64,000 nt of DNA, taken from the NCBI GenBank assembly GCA_025331445.1, contig JAIWNE010000031.1, positions 62,001 to 126,000 on the forward strand, written 5' to 3'. The notes beneath the pieces are model-generated. The model saw nothing but the letters and a program-made list of their open reading frames with translations. It had not been told where the DNA came from and did not search any database. Position 1 is the first letter of the stretch. Each line of letters begins with the position of its first letter. Positions 33,214 to 43,903 of the stretch are shown one piece after another. The position numbers and the translations under genes were made by a program. The DNA comes from Blakeslea trispora (Eukaryota; Mucoromycota; Mucoromycetes; Mucorales; Choanephoraceae).

Positions 33214-36200
33214 CTAATAACAACATGAGCTTGCAGGTTTTTTTTACGCTTGTATACATACCCAAACACTGAAATGGCTGTCTTTTGAGTTTGTATAATT
33301 TTTTGGACTAGAATATATTTGTGTGGGTAATTTTTATAATGTTAATAATAAACAAGAGAGGAAAAACTGTTGTGTAGTATTAAAGTCTTTTTACCTTGCA
33401 TCACTGATGAGCAGTTGATCTGGAGATGTATGAGTAGTCATTTTTTTAAATAGCGTGTTTTGTAAATATATTTTGGGAATGAGTTTTGTGAAAAATAATT
33501 AAAGGGAAAAGGAAGAGCAGGGTGGGGCAGAGTAGTGTAAGGTATGGTAGGGTAGGGTGGGAAAGAGAAGGTTATACGTCATTGCTTGCAACCATAGAGT
33601 GCTTCAGACTAGGGCATGGAGCCATGTATCAATCGAGACACACTCTTTCCGATTCAATCACTTGCTATACTCATCTGGCACACACAGTTTTGTTAAGTGG
33701 CTAATTGGCTGAAGGTTTATGGGGGAGGGGGGGACATAATGAGATATCAATCTCGTTGATCTTACAGTGTAAATACCTATTCCCAGGTGAATAAGCAATC
33801 ATATATATTCACATATAGCGTATGTGCTCACACATGATTCAGTATTACTGCTTTACATACAAATGCTTATATATACTTATATTGTGAGTTCATGTTTGTT
33901 AGATTTTTATTTCTCTTTGTCAAAATCAATCCTAATCTTGTACTCAATGTCGTGGAACAAGCTACTTCGTTTGCAATGCTTTCTGGTTTTGTTCTACCTG
34001 GTACTTGATTGATTAGCAATACTATCTCTCTAACTACAATTGCTGTTGTTCTTTTTTTTTCTTAGCTGTTCCTGACAAGATCCTGCCCTGATTTGAAGAA
34101 CAGTTTAGTAGATTACTATTGGTTTTGTACCAGCTTAAATTTATTTATTCAAGAGGAGCTTGGCTGTCAAAAGGACATTCATATGAATAAATGTTGCTGC
34201 TTGTCTCGATCTGGTCTATCAGCCTTCTACGGTCTATTTATTATTCCTCTCTCTTGCTTAGACTTAGCTGTGATGTCTATGCTACTTTTTTTCTCTTTTT
34301 TCCTTTTGTTGTTCATTCTATAGCCGTTAGCTTTATACCCTGAAGTCAATCTTTTCGAACTCTGAAAACTAAATTAAGTAAGCATAGGCCCAAAAAAATT
34401 CAAGTGGCATTGACGATGACGACAACGACTATGATAATAACCAAATGCTTGACTGTTTAGAGACATTCAGTTCAGTGTCTTTTATGCGCTTATTTTGGCA
34501 ATTCGCTAAAAAGAGGTGGATAGGTGAAAAGAAAGAAAAAAAGCTAGGCTATGATTCTGAGAATAAAGTAAAGGAATTAAATAAGGCAAAAGAGTCTTCG
34601 ACTAAGTACGTCCCTTGTGTTTTTTTCAAATGCGTTCTTGACTAACTGCGCATCCCTTTCTCTCGCAATTAGTATTTTTTATCAGCTTTTTTTTTTGAAG
34701 AACTTTTGTCCTTCTAAAAAGGAAAAAAAGAAAAAAAAAGCAAAGCAAAAAGTCAAATTAAAGTATATTCCTTGATTAGCAAGCAACAAAATTTTAGTAT
34801 TTTCTACTGGATTTTCTAATTGACTCTCTTGACATCTAAACAATAGGGGGGTTCAGTTTGGCAGCAATTCCATTGGTGATGTCCATAGTAACTGATGACG
34901 ATTGTCTGTTGTGATTACTTTGGCAATGTTTACTTGTTTTTAAAGTCAGAACTGAAACATGCAAACACGGACCATTTCTCTCTAGCATTGTCAACTAGGG
35001 AGTGACTTGGGCCATTTCCAAAAATAGAAGAGACCAAAAAGACAAGAGAAGAAAGAAAGGCGCGATAATCGAAACACTCTATACTTTATGCGTGTCTGAT
35101 TTTACTCTCTGCTGGATTCCTTTCTTTTTCTTTTTATCATTAAAACCAAATTAAGCTGATAAAAGTGTCCTTTATTCTCTCAACAAGTCATGAGAGAAAC
35201 GATCTACAAATTAAAATAATTTTCTTTTGTTGTACCACAAAATAAGCAAGATTATATAAGCCGATAAACAAAACCTTAGTTTCGTGTCATACAGTAACTA
35301 TGCTAATTTGATCTTTGCTGTAAAGTGGCCAGAAAGACATAGGCTGCCTGTTCTATCGCTATCATTCATCTAGAACAGTAATCAGGGAAATAAGGGGAAT
35401 GTGGGACAAAAGGGGCAAAAGGCTCCTTTTTTCTGTCAGAAAAATGGTGAGCGGCATTAAAAAAACAAAAACAAAAATTATGGGAATATTAATTTAAGAC
35501 TTACAAAAGTTGTTTTTTTAATAAAAGAAAAAAAGACTTACAAGAGGTGTTTTTGGAGTCGAATGAAACGAATGATTTCGCTATTCGTTTTTTTTCTTTT
35601 TGCACAATCCTCTGATAGATTTTCGATTTATCAGTGTTTTGAAGCTTAGGATTGCCTGTTATCTATCAATGCCGAGACCTCCATTGTAGACTTGTTACTC
35701 AAAGTTCTAAACTCAGCATTCAGATAGAAAAAAAAGAAAACTTAATTCTGATGATGATCACTATTACCATTTGCTTTGTATCGCACTACTTGTATTTCTT
35801 GTGGTTATGATACGAGCAAAAGCAAAAAAATGAATCCGAGATATCAATAGTAGCTCAACACAAGCAAATTCTCTGAATTGTCTGTCTTGTAAAACTTGTA
35901 CAAGATAGAATACTGCTTTACCTAATTTATTGTTTGTTTATGTATGTAAATGAAATTGACAATTATTCTATGTTTATTTTCTTGCATTATTTTCTCATGA
36001 TCAAATAGAGTAAACAATGAGAAACATGTTGTTCTTTATTTCTACAAGCCAACAAATTCAGAGGCAATGAAGGATGGCGATGCAAAAGTAGGTGAATAAC
36101 ACAATCAGAGTTTGCGTTGCTATTTTCTTTTTCCTTCAAGGGCATGCGTGTCTGCTTATGTGTCTGTTTTGGGATATAAAGCCTAATCTTTGATTAAATA

Positions 36201-36223
36201 TGTACTATGTGTCACACTAACGG
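33214..36223. other. Gene-poor spacer
   Basis: Mostly AT-rich non-coding DNA. Points seen: a G-rich patch at about 33522-33560 (GGTAGGGTAGGGTGGG), another G-run near 33720-33735, and a hydrophobic open patch near 33890-34000 (KINPNLVLNVVEQATSFAML) that may be a coding fossil. The only gene candidate is the weak two-exon model at 34445-34775. Confidence 0.4.
34445..34775 (+). CDS. Weak candidate for a small lysine-rich two-exon gene
   Basis: Exons 34445-34605 and 34673-34775 join in frame across a 67-nt intron with a strong donor (GTACGT), a perfect CTAAC branch site and a TTAG acceptor, giving 87 aa: MLDCLETFSSVSF...WQFAKKRWIG... and a Lys-rich tail ending KVKLKYIP. The frame also continues upstream of the ATG with an Asp-rich stretch (IDDDDNDYDNN), so a longer 5' part is possible. 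No family recognised. The well-formed intron is the main support. Confidence 0.3.
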
Positions 36224-36479
36224 ATGGCGGATACATCTGAAACAAGTAAAGGCCACATTAAGATGATGAAAAAACTGATATCAAATACTCGACTCTCCAT
36301 CATTTCGTTTGTTTTCTCTTTCTTTCTCTCATTGATCATTCATTCATTCATTTACTCTCTTTCCCTCTGGTGCCTCTCCTTATCTTGTCCTATCCCTGTC
36401 TCTCTATCTCGCTGTATCGCTCTCACCAAGCCTCTCCATATACTCTCCCGATACCCTAAACGATACGTTTGTACCCAAA

Positions 36480-36652
36480 TTAAAAAAAAACATAAAAACC
36501 TACAAAATAAAAATATAAAATCCCTAAAAAAAAAAAAAAAAAGGAAGCACCATGTTTGTACCCAAACCAAAAAAAAAAAAAATACAAAAAAATACAAAAA
36601 AAATACAAAAAAAATACAAAAAAAAATTAAAAAATATAAAAAAAAAAAAAAT
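36480..36652. repeat. A-rich low-complexity tract
   Basis: Tandem (A)4-9-TAC units dominate 36567-36652, with a longer A-run at about 36526-36541. A poly-Lys/Tyr frame runs through it (plus strand, 36224-36736) but has no real protein character. It adjoins the inverted-repeat unit that follows. Confidence 0.8.
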
Positions 36653-36656
36653 GAAG

Positions 36657-37640
36657 CAGTTCGACTGTTTGTAAGAAGGCACAACACTTTCCAAGAAGCA
36701 ATAGTTGGTCCCCCGGCAAGCCTTATGAATCTCTGACGAAGCATCACTTCCAAGGTCTGTTTGTCGCTCTGATGCCTTACTTCCAGGAGGAAGAAGGAGA
36801 AAAGAGTGCATCTGCGGAATACTGTAGCCTCAGGGTATTGTCAAGTAGTCTGTAAGTCCTAGTGATCCTGTCTTGGCGGACTCGAACCAATCGGTGGCTA
36901 CTCTTACCAACGAGGATGTCCTTGTCGACGCCTACGAACCCGGTTTCTCTTGCATCAAACTGGATGCCTCTGGCTGGTCTCCTGGATACTGCTTGTACCA
37001 GACGCTCTGGTGTGTGAGTACAAGTACAAAGCATACTCCTTTTCTTACTCCTTTTTTCTTCAGGTAAGTATTTGTTTCTCACTGGCTGGCAACCCTGCTA
37101 GTCAGTAGGTCTTTCTTTGTTTGTGTTCATTTTTTCTCTGTTTACCTGGCTCTGGCTCTGCTTGCAAGAAGGTGTCTTGGCTTGCTATCCAGGTAGACAT
37201 AACGGCTTTCTAAGCTTAGTTTACTCATGCCTCTTGTTCTTATGTTTCTGGATACTGGTGCCTCTTGTTCTCATACTTCTGGAGATGATGGTGCCGGTGG
37301 TTGAAGGGAGATAGCTATGCTGAAGGTTTGTTGTAATTGAAATTCGTTAGTAGTAGGTTGTTCGTCAAGGTATCCTCTGCGGTAGGGGTAGTCACTGAGC
37401 GGTTCTTGTCTGTCCAAGATGGGTGATCTAGGTCTTATGGGCTACTTGGCTTTACTCTGGGGTTTTACAGTGTTCTTCAGGTGTACTTCTTTTTTCCTTC
37501 TTCCTCCAAGTAAGGTATCAGAGAGGCAAATGGACTTTGGTTGTGATGTTAGTCAGACTTCATTTGGCTTGCTGGGAAGACCTTCTATTGTTTGTAAAAA
37601 AATTAAAAAAATGAAAGTGTTGTGCCTTATATAAAAGTCT
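36657..37640. mobile_element. Inverted-repeat-bounded unit, possibly a dead transposon or SINE composite
   Basis: About 130 bp at 36657-36795, read on the minus strand, match about 140 bp at 37490-37635 read on the plus strand. Shared blocks include CTTCTTCCTCC...AAGTAAGG.ATCAGAG, GTGATG, GTCAGA..TTCAT, GGCTTGC.GGG..GACC, CTATTG and GTGTTGTGCCTT. The unit is therefore close to 1 kb with long imperfect terminal inverted repeats. Inside, on the minus strand, 36888-36878 is a perfect Pol III box B (GGTTCGAGTCC), with a D-arm-like CTCGTTGGTAAGAG at 36914-36901. Those two are only 12 nt apart, so it is not an intact tRNA. An imperfect 31-bp tandem duplication (CCTCTTGTTCT...CTGG) is at about 37229-37290. 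No transposase was found. Confidence 0.5.
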
Positions 37641-38723
37641 TTTTACAAGTGTATTAATTATCAAATAAACAAATACATTGTGTTTGCCATTAAATAAAAC
37701 CATTTTGTTTGTTAACTGATAAGTCTTCTTTAATGTATGCTGATATTATTTATTCAAAACTGAGATATTTTGTATTAGTTGCCTAAAAAAATAAATTACT
37801 GGCGTATGTGATTGATTTGATTTGGACGATTGCTTTCTGAGTTTAAGGCTTCTTTGTTTCATCCAGAACGAAACCTCAAATGCCTATTGTTAAAAAAAAA
37901 AAAAGGGATATTTGTAGTAATCTAAACTGATGGGTCTATTGTAGGGAAAAAAGTACATGTTTTAGGGAAGCAACCTATTCAGCACCATCAAATGCTTGGA
38001 GTGTGAGACCTTTTTGCAACGCCATACATTAGAGAGTAGAGATGTTTCTAAAAGATTCGCAAAGAAATATGACTTGACACAAGAAAGGCTTTAGAGTTGC
38101 TTCACCGAACAGAAACAGAACAGACAAATCTTTAGAACAATGAATGCTTAGTCAAATCAAAGCTCTGGTTTTAAACTAATAAATTAATTTAGTCAATCTG
38201 GATATCTCATTGTTTTTATTTATCTCTTTTTTTTTTTTCTCTCTCTCTTTAATGGTTTTACTACAGATAAAAAGCACTCGGGCGAGTATATCATGAGCAA
38301 GTGTTGATTGCAAAGTCTGGCCTGCTCTATTCCAATCCATGCGAGTCAAGAGTGACACAAAATGGAAGGGGAACCAATGATTTTAAACAGCGAACCCGAT
38401 TCAAGAGATTTTGGATTTCTTTAATTTTTATTTCATTGTATTTATTGAGGATGCGTTCGAAATCCATCGTTGTCAGTGCCGACTATTATCACCAACACTA
38501 TCACTGTTGAAATATGCCGAGATACAAAACAAGAACGCGTAGAACAACTGATTAGTGCCAAAAGAAAAGAGAGAGAGGAAAGAACCGGTGACTTGTATTG
38601 ACAGACGCAGAGTGATTGAATGGAAAGAGAGCTATGCTTTTTATTGTATTTTGCTTCGTTTGGTTTATGGTTTAGACAGTGACTCGAAATAAAGGTACCT
38701 ACAAGCATACTTTATATTTTGGC

Positions 38724-38754
<31 letters not shown>

Positions 38755-40496
38755 CAATCACCAAGGTATCGGTTGCAATCTATTCTGCGGCCCTTCTTTC
38801 CTTCTTTCTTTCTTTCCTCCTTTCCTTCTTTCTCCTAACCGGTGCAACATCTACTTTTAGCTGGTAAGCTTGAGTGTTGATTGGAGGCTTAGGCACGGAA
38901 GATAGACAGACTCTCAGTAGCAAGAATAGCGTGTTCAGTCAGCAAGCATACAGCCTCAGAAAGTTGAGGGTCAGGCTGCAGAATGAAGGATTGGATCGAG
39001 GTTGCTCAAGAAACAAGTGGAGAAAGAGCAGAGGAAAAAGAAGAAGAAGACGAAAAAGAAGATAGAGATAGCCGGTACAACGAGCGATACAGTATCATGT
39101 TGTATTGCATTGCACGATGGAGAAAGAGAGGAAGAGGAAGTTGATAGATGATCCAAAGGATGGTCCAAAGGATGGCTGAATCATCTCAGTATAAAACTAT
39201 TTGCCAACTCGTTGATGATCAACATAGCATCATAGTATAGTACATTCAATCATATGCTCTTGACTTGTATTGAGCTCTCTCTGCGTTACCTTATATCGAT
39301 GTACAATTATCTATGAAATGCGGTGGAGGAGAACGACGAGGATCAGAAACAGCGTGGCAAATATAGCAGTGTGAGGAGCATATGAGGAACATATGAGGAA
39401 GATGCAGCACAGCCAAGTGATGAGGAGGGCTTTTGTTCAAGTAGTTTGAAAGTATGTGATTGCAGCCCTGGTGAATATGCCGGATATGGATACGGATACA
39501 AATTCATAATCAAATGTACTGATGAGAGCAACAAAAGGCTACCAGAGCAGCATACAGGTTGCAATGAGTGCAGATTAATCTGAGTCTATGGGAGGGGACG
39601 AAAGAGCATGTAAAGCAGATATGACATACTTTGATTCAACCATTCTTGCCTATCCGAAATAGTACAATGAATGTATTACGTGGAGAAACATGTAAAGCAA
39701 TGAAAGATCCTTCTTCCTTCTGTGAGAGAGTGAGTGAGAAAGAGAAGGAGGGAGAGATTTAAGTAGAAACAAAGACAGTTATAAAGACTGTGATATCTGT
39801 AATTTTTATCATGGAACAAGATATAGAAAAGAATTTTTATTTGGGTGAAGAGAAAAAGTGTTAAACACAATAAAAAACTCTTCTTAATGTATTATGAGAT
39901 GGTATATTGTGTTTCAGATGAGGTGAGCACTGTTAAGATACAGTTAGAAGCAGAGATAGAAGCAGAAATAGAGACAGAAGCAGGGACCCAACAAGGCATC
40001 AGTAAAGGCAGGGCTTGAGTTGTTTAGTAATAGAGTCACCTCCAACAACAAAGCAAGACAAGAAAAGTAAGAACGCAGAGGGTAAGCCTTCCTTGACTTA
40101 CTTTTTTGAATAAGCCAAAGAAGACTCAGTTCTGTTCGCACTATCCCAAATCCTTAGCAACCCCATACCAGTCAACTAACGAGGAATAGTACAAGTATGT
40201 CTGTACCCGCTTCCTCTGCCCAGATCCCTACAGGACACACTCATAGTGTTAACAGATCAGGCGGCGAAATTGCCCTCAGTCATTCCGAGTTCAGTCCCAA
40301 TACTAGAAAATGAGGGTCGTTCGCGAAAATGGACTAGATTCCGGTCGTAAGCCACTTTATATAGGATCAGGAAAGGCAGCATCAGTCTTTGTCCTTACCC
40401 CCCATCAAGCTTGAAGTAGAGGCAGAAGCACCAAGAGAAGAAGAGAGAGAGCAGAGAGAACGCGTAAAAAGGATTTGTAGAGCTTGAAAGCATTTG
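37641..40496. other. Gene-poor spacer with simple repeats
   Basis: No supported gene. Contents include a (TTG)n run at about 38724-38753, pyrimidine tracts with CTTT units at about 38790-38835, an AAG/GAA-rich stretch at about 39030-39062, and GAAGCAGA-type degenerate repeats at about 39945-39985. Reading frames here follow the repeats and lack family resemblance. Confidence 0.5.
38724..38753. repeat. (TTG)n microsatellite
   Basis: About ten perfect trinucleotide copies in non-coding DNA. Confidence 0.85.
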
Positions 40497-40755
40497 TATT
40501 TTTGTATTTTTGTATTTTTGTATTTTTGTATTTTTGTATTTTTGTATTTTTGTATTTTTGTATTTTTGTATTTTTGTAGTTTTGTAGTTTTGTAGTTTTG
40601 TAGTTTTGTAGTTTTGTAGTTTTGTAGTTTTGTAGTTTTGTAGTTTTGTAGTTTTGTAGTTTTGTAGTTTTGTAGTTTTGTAGTTTTGTAGTTTTGTAGT
40701 TTTGTAGTTTTGTAGTTTTGTAGTTTTGTAGTTTTGTAGTTTTGTAGTTTTGTAG
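40497..40755. repeat. 8-bp tandem array with variant switch
   Basis: Ten copies of TATTTTTG (40497-40576) are followed without a break by 22 copies of TAGTTTTG (40577-40752) and a final TAG. All copies within a block are identical to each other. On the minus strand the array makes an artificial repetitive frame (NYKTTKLQ units), because an 8-nt repeat read in triplets closes after 24 nt. ACGCGT hexamers occur 30 bp before and directly after the array. Confidence 0.95.
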
Positions 40756-41186
40756 ATACGCGTTTCTTCTTCTTTTTTGTGAATAACGTTTTTTTTTTTG
40801 CTCTTGGTGCAATAATAGACTTGTGCAGATCGTAGAGTTTCAGGCTATGCGCAGCAGAGCAAGTTAGATGAAAGTACTCATAAACAAATATGTTTTGTTA
40901 CATTCCTTTAAGGTTGCTAATGTGATGAAGTTTCGAGATGTAGTTGAGATGACTTTGATAAAGAGAGAGAGAGAGAGCAATTTTTTTTATCATTTATGCT
41001 GTTGTATCATAATTGCATGATAAGGATGAACCAATCAGGAAACATTACCTATCTTGTGTTCAGTGTAGAGGGTGTGTGTGAACCAAAGGATCAACAAAAG
41101 GAATGCGCTACAAGGTAAGCAAAGTAAACAAATCAAAAGATGTTATGCTATTTTATGCCGACATGAGCTCTCCTTTATTTTTTTTG

Positions 41187-41262
41187 TGTGACAGCTAAGC
41201 TCCTCTTTAATTTGCAGACATACTTGTCTTACAAGCCGGACAAGCCTTAAAAGATAGCATTC
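41187..41262 (+). repeat. Dispersed ~76-bp repeat, copy 1
   Basis: Matches 42591-42666 at about 80% by eye. Both copies share TGTGACAG, CTCCTNTTTAA, a CAG acceptor-like site, ATACTTGTC and an ACAAGCC.GACAAGC hairpin (CTTGTC...GACAAG), then TTAAAAGATA. Confidence 0.6.
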
Positions 41263-42397
41263 GAGAGAAGGAGAACAATAGCAAGTGACTCTAATAATAT
41301 ATATCTGCACTGTAAATGCTATATCTGATTCAGCAGAATATATCAGGCATAAGCCTTTTGGCACTCGAAACTGAAATGAAACCACTCGTTCCTCTAGCGG
41401 TAGGCAATAGAGACGGTTACATGTAAAGTACCAGTTACCGACACTCTATAAGTTATGTTCAAAAAATCAATGATTAGGATAATCAAATTCTGAACGTTGT
41501 TTGAGGATTGAGCCTCAAGAAATTCTTTGGCGCTGATGCCATGTACAAGTTATTTAGAGCATGTTTGACAGCCAGATGAAGACAATAAGACAAAATCCTG
41601 ATACTCTAGAAACCAAACAAAACACAATTTAAAACCAAAAATACAAGTATCTTGGAAATTTACATTAATAAAAAGAGAATACCGCATAACAACCTCTCTA
41701 ATGAGATATGCAGCATCTTTATAGACAATCGCTTATAGTGCAGAATGTTAATATAAAGAAAGCACCAATATACAACAATAGTATCTGAACCCTGTAAATC
41801 AAACACAGCCAGGCCTCATGAATAGACAAGTAAATCCTTAGTGCTTCCAACTCAAAAGTACAGTATAAGTCTTTATATCAAGAGAGAATAAGTAACAAAC
41901 CTTTGATTTTGGTACTTCAACATCTAACAATAATCATTAACAACAATCATTAGGTTACACTGAGTATGAGAAAATCATTGAGCTCATTTAGCCCATAGTC
42001 AACACAGTCCATGCTATAGCTATGAAATATTTAAACAGAAGCACTACTTCAAGAGCCTTCTGAAAACATCACTTGTCATTCGTTAATGTAATAAACTAAA
42101 GTAAACAAAGCAATTGACTGCTGACTGACAATCATCAACTATAATCCTTAAAGTTATTAGATTTTCCTACGTTCTTTTGTTTATTGCTCTCATTCAAAAC
42201 ATCCAATAATCACAAACATATTCTTTAAATCATAAGCAAACGACTTCAATTCATGGTAAACTAACTTGAATCTACACTTATTAAGTTGAAGCTATTCTCT
42301 TTTTTATGAATACTTGAATACAATAGGGTGTAGGAAATGGCATTAAGGAAAACAAAAGAAAAAGTGGCTAGTAATTAGAACCTCTGGTTGATGGCAT

Positions 42398-42553
42398 ACA
42401 AGCAAAGAATCCCAAAAACCTACAACTCCACTTCGCGTGATGAAAGTAATAGATGAGCAGGTGAAGGAATGGTTGGATAACAAATTAATTGAAAGAGCAT
42501 CGGCAAAAACTGAATGGAACACGCCCTTGACTGTGTTCTTCAATTATAAAACT
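42398..42553 (+). pseudogene. Ty3/gypsy reverse-transcriptase N-terminal fragment
   Basis: The plus strand encodes PLRVMKVIDEQVKEWLDNKL followed by IERASAKTEWNTPLTVFF. This is the start of a Ty3/gypsy RT domain (the family pattern is ...I..QV.EWLD.GLIEPS.S.WNSPLV...). The frame ends at a GTAAGC. Nothing that clearly continues the polyprotein (YVDD motif, integrase) follows, so it is a short relic of a retrotransposon. Confidence 0.7.
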
Positions 42554-42590
42554 GTAAGCATCTATAGCAAAGCTCTCATTTATTTCAAGT

Positions 42591-42666
42591 TGTGACAGAC
42601 AAACTCCTTTTAACTTTTCAGTTATACTTGTCCAACAAGCCAGACAAGCTTAAAAGATAACACTCA
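42591..42666 (+). repeat. Dispersed ~76-bp repeat, copy 2
   Basis: Lies 37 bp downstream of the gypsy RT fragment, in the same orientation as copy 1 at 41187-41262. Its TTTAACTTTTCAG resembles a branch point plus acceptor and could pair with the GTAAGC donor at 42554; the next codons would read LYLSNKPDKLKR then stop. Copy 1 has the parallel YLSYKPDKP. Confidence 0.6.
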
Positions 42667-43903
42667 AAGAGGCTCACTTTGCTTTCTACAATGATCAATC
42701 TAGCACATCCCTAACTTGATTAAATGAATTCAGGTCTATCTGAAGTTAAGCTAAAACAATCTTGTTGGGGAGTCTTGATCATCACACTAAACAATAAACT
42801 GAGGATTGTTACAAGAAGCAGTTTAGACATCGGATACCATTCTTCCACTATTCAAATGAGAATAAGAGGAAAATTGTCTTACCAGCAGAGTGAGATGTCT
42901 TTGATAGAGCTTCTTGGGCTAAAAGACAGAATGAAGGAGGCTATCCCTTCTATCATTTAAAGTATCAAAACTAAAAAAAACCAATAAGATAATGAAATGT
43001 GCATTACATATAGTCCTTCTTTAGTGTCATATTCACCTTTATCTTTCCATTTCAATGATTTGTGTGCAGCATCATATGCTTTCATCGGCATTTTAATACT
43101 TGTGACTAAAACAACATAACCCCAAGTCTCTAATATGAGTAGACTAAGCATCAATCAATAGCAATACGCTGTTGCAAAACTAACAACGTGTTCATGTTAC
43201 AATTTCCAACTTCCATTCTTTCCAAAACTCGGCTTCATTTGTTCCTTTTTTTTTCTTTTCTTCCTTTGCTTGCCTTATCCCAGACTAAATACAGCCATCA
43301 TGAAGATCATGTATTGCCAAAAAGTGAGAGCTATTCTACTGTCCAAAAATTTTTTCAACACGGAAACGAAGTTTGATCTAAAACCAAATTAGGTAAATAA
43401 AGTGCAAAAACGGAAACAGAAAATATTGTAAATCAAAACCTTTTTTTTTGCTGGTTTTCATTTTGAGCCAATCGCACTAATAGCTCACTGCCCTTTTTGA
43501 ACAATTATGTTTCTGTTGTTTCTATTGAAATGAAACGCAGCAAACTTGACATTTATTTTAAAGAGTTTGCTTCAAGCATACTACTGTTAGGGCCTAAAGC
43601 TTTTATCATGTAGAATTGATTACTAGGCAAAAGGAGGCTCAGTATCAATTGATGTGGTTCTGTCACAAATATGAAGAAGCAACAAGAAATGAGATAATTG
43701 AGCTACAATGCTTTTTGTTATTCAGCTAATCAAGAAGTTTGTTCTGCTCCAATGACGTGTCTATCATTACAACACGGTCATATTTCTATGTTTCCCGATT
43801 TTCTGCAAGAAAAAATCGACATGATAAAAGGATCAGTCTGTACTCTTTCTCTTCTTTTCTTGGTTCTTATCTACTCACATATTCTATTTTTGCTAGCACT
43901 TGT

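Larger units (their letters stand above)
40756..43903. other. Gene-poor spacer with retroelement scraps
   Basis: No intact gene. It holds a Ty3/gypsy reverse-transcriptase fragment, a pair of ~76-bp direct repeats, and an open stretch at about 42724-42957 (KLSYQQSEMSLIELLGLK) that might be a decayed RNase H segment (weak). The last part is the promoter of the ENA ATPase gene. Confidence 0.45.

Noticed and set aside
32721..33217. Ser- and Leu-rich plus-strand frames up to 135 aa
   Set aside because: They are the antisense of the Glu/Asp-rich and Lys-rich minus-strand paralogue.
36224..36736. 170-aa reading frame on the plus strand
   Set aside because: It is carried through A-rich repeats and encodes poly-Lys/Tyr; no protein family, and it overlaps the inverted-repeat unit.
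40405..40812. 135-aa minus-strand frame with NYKTTKLQ repeats
   Set aside because: A by-product of the 8-bp tandem array, which stays open in every frame that avoids its one stop phase.
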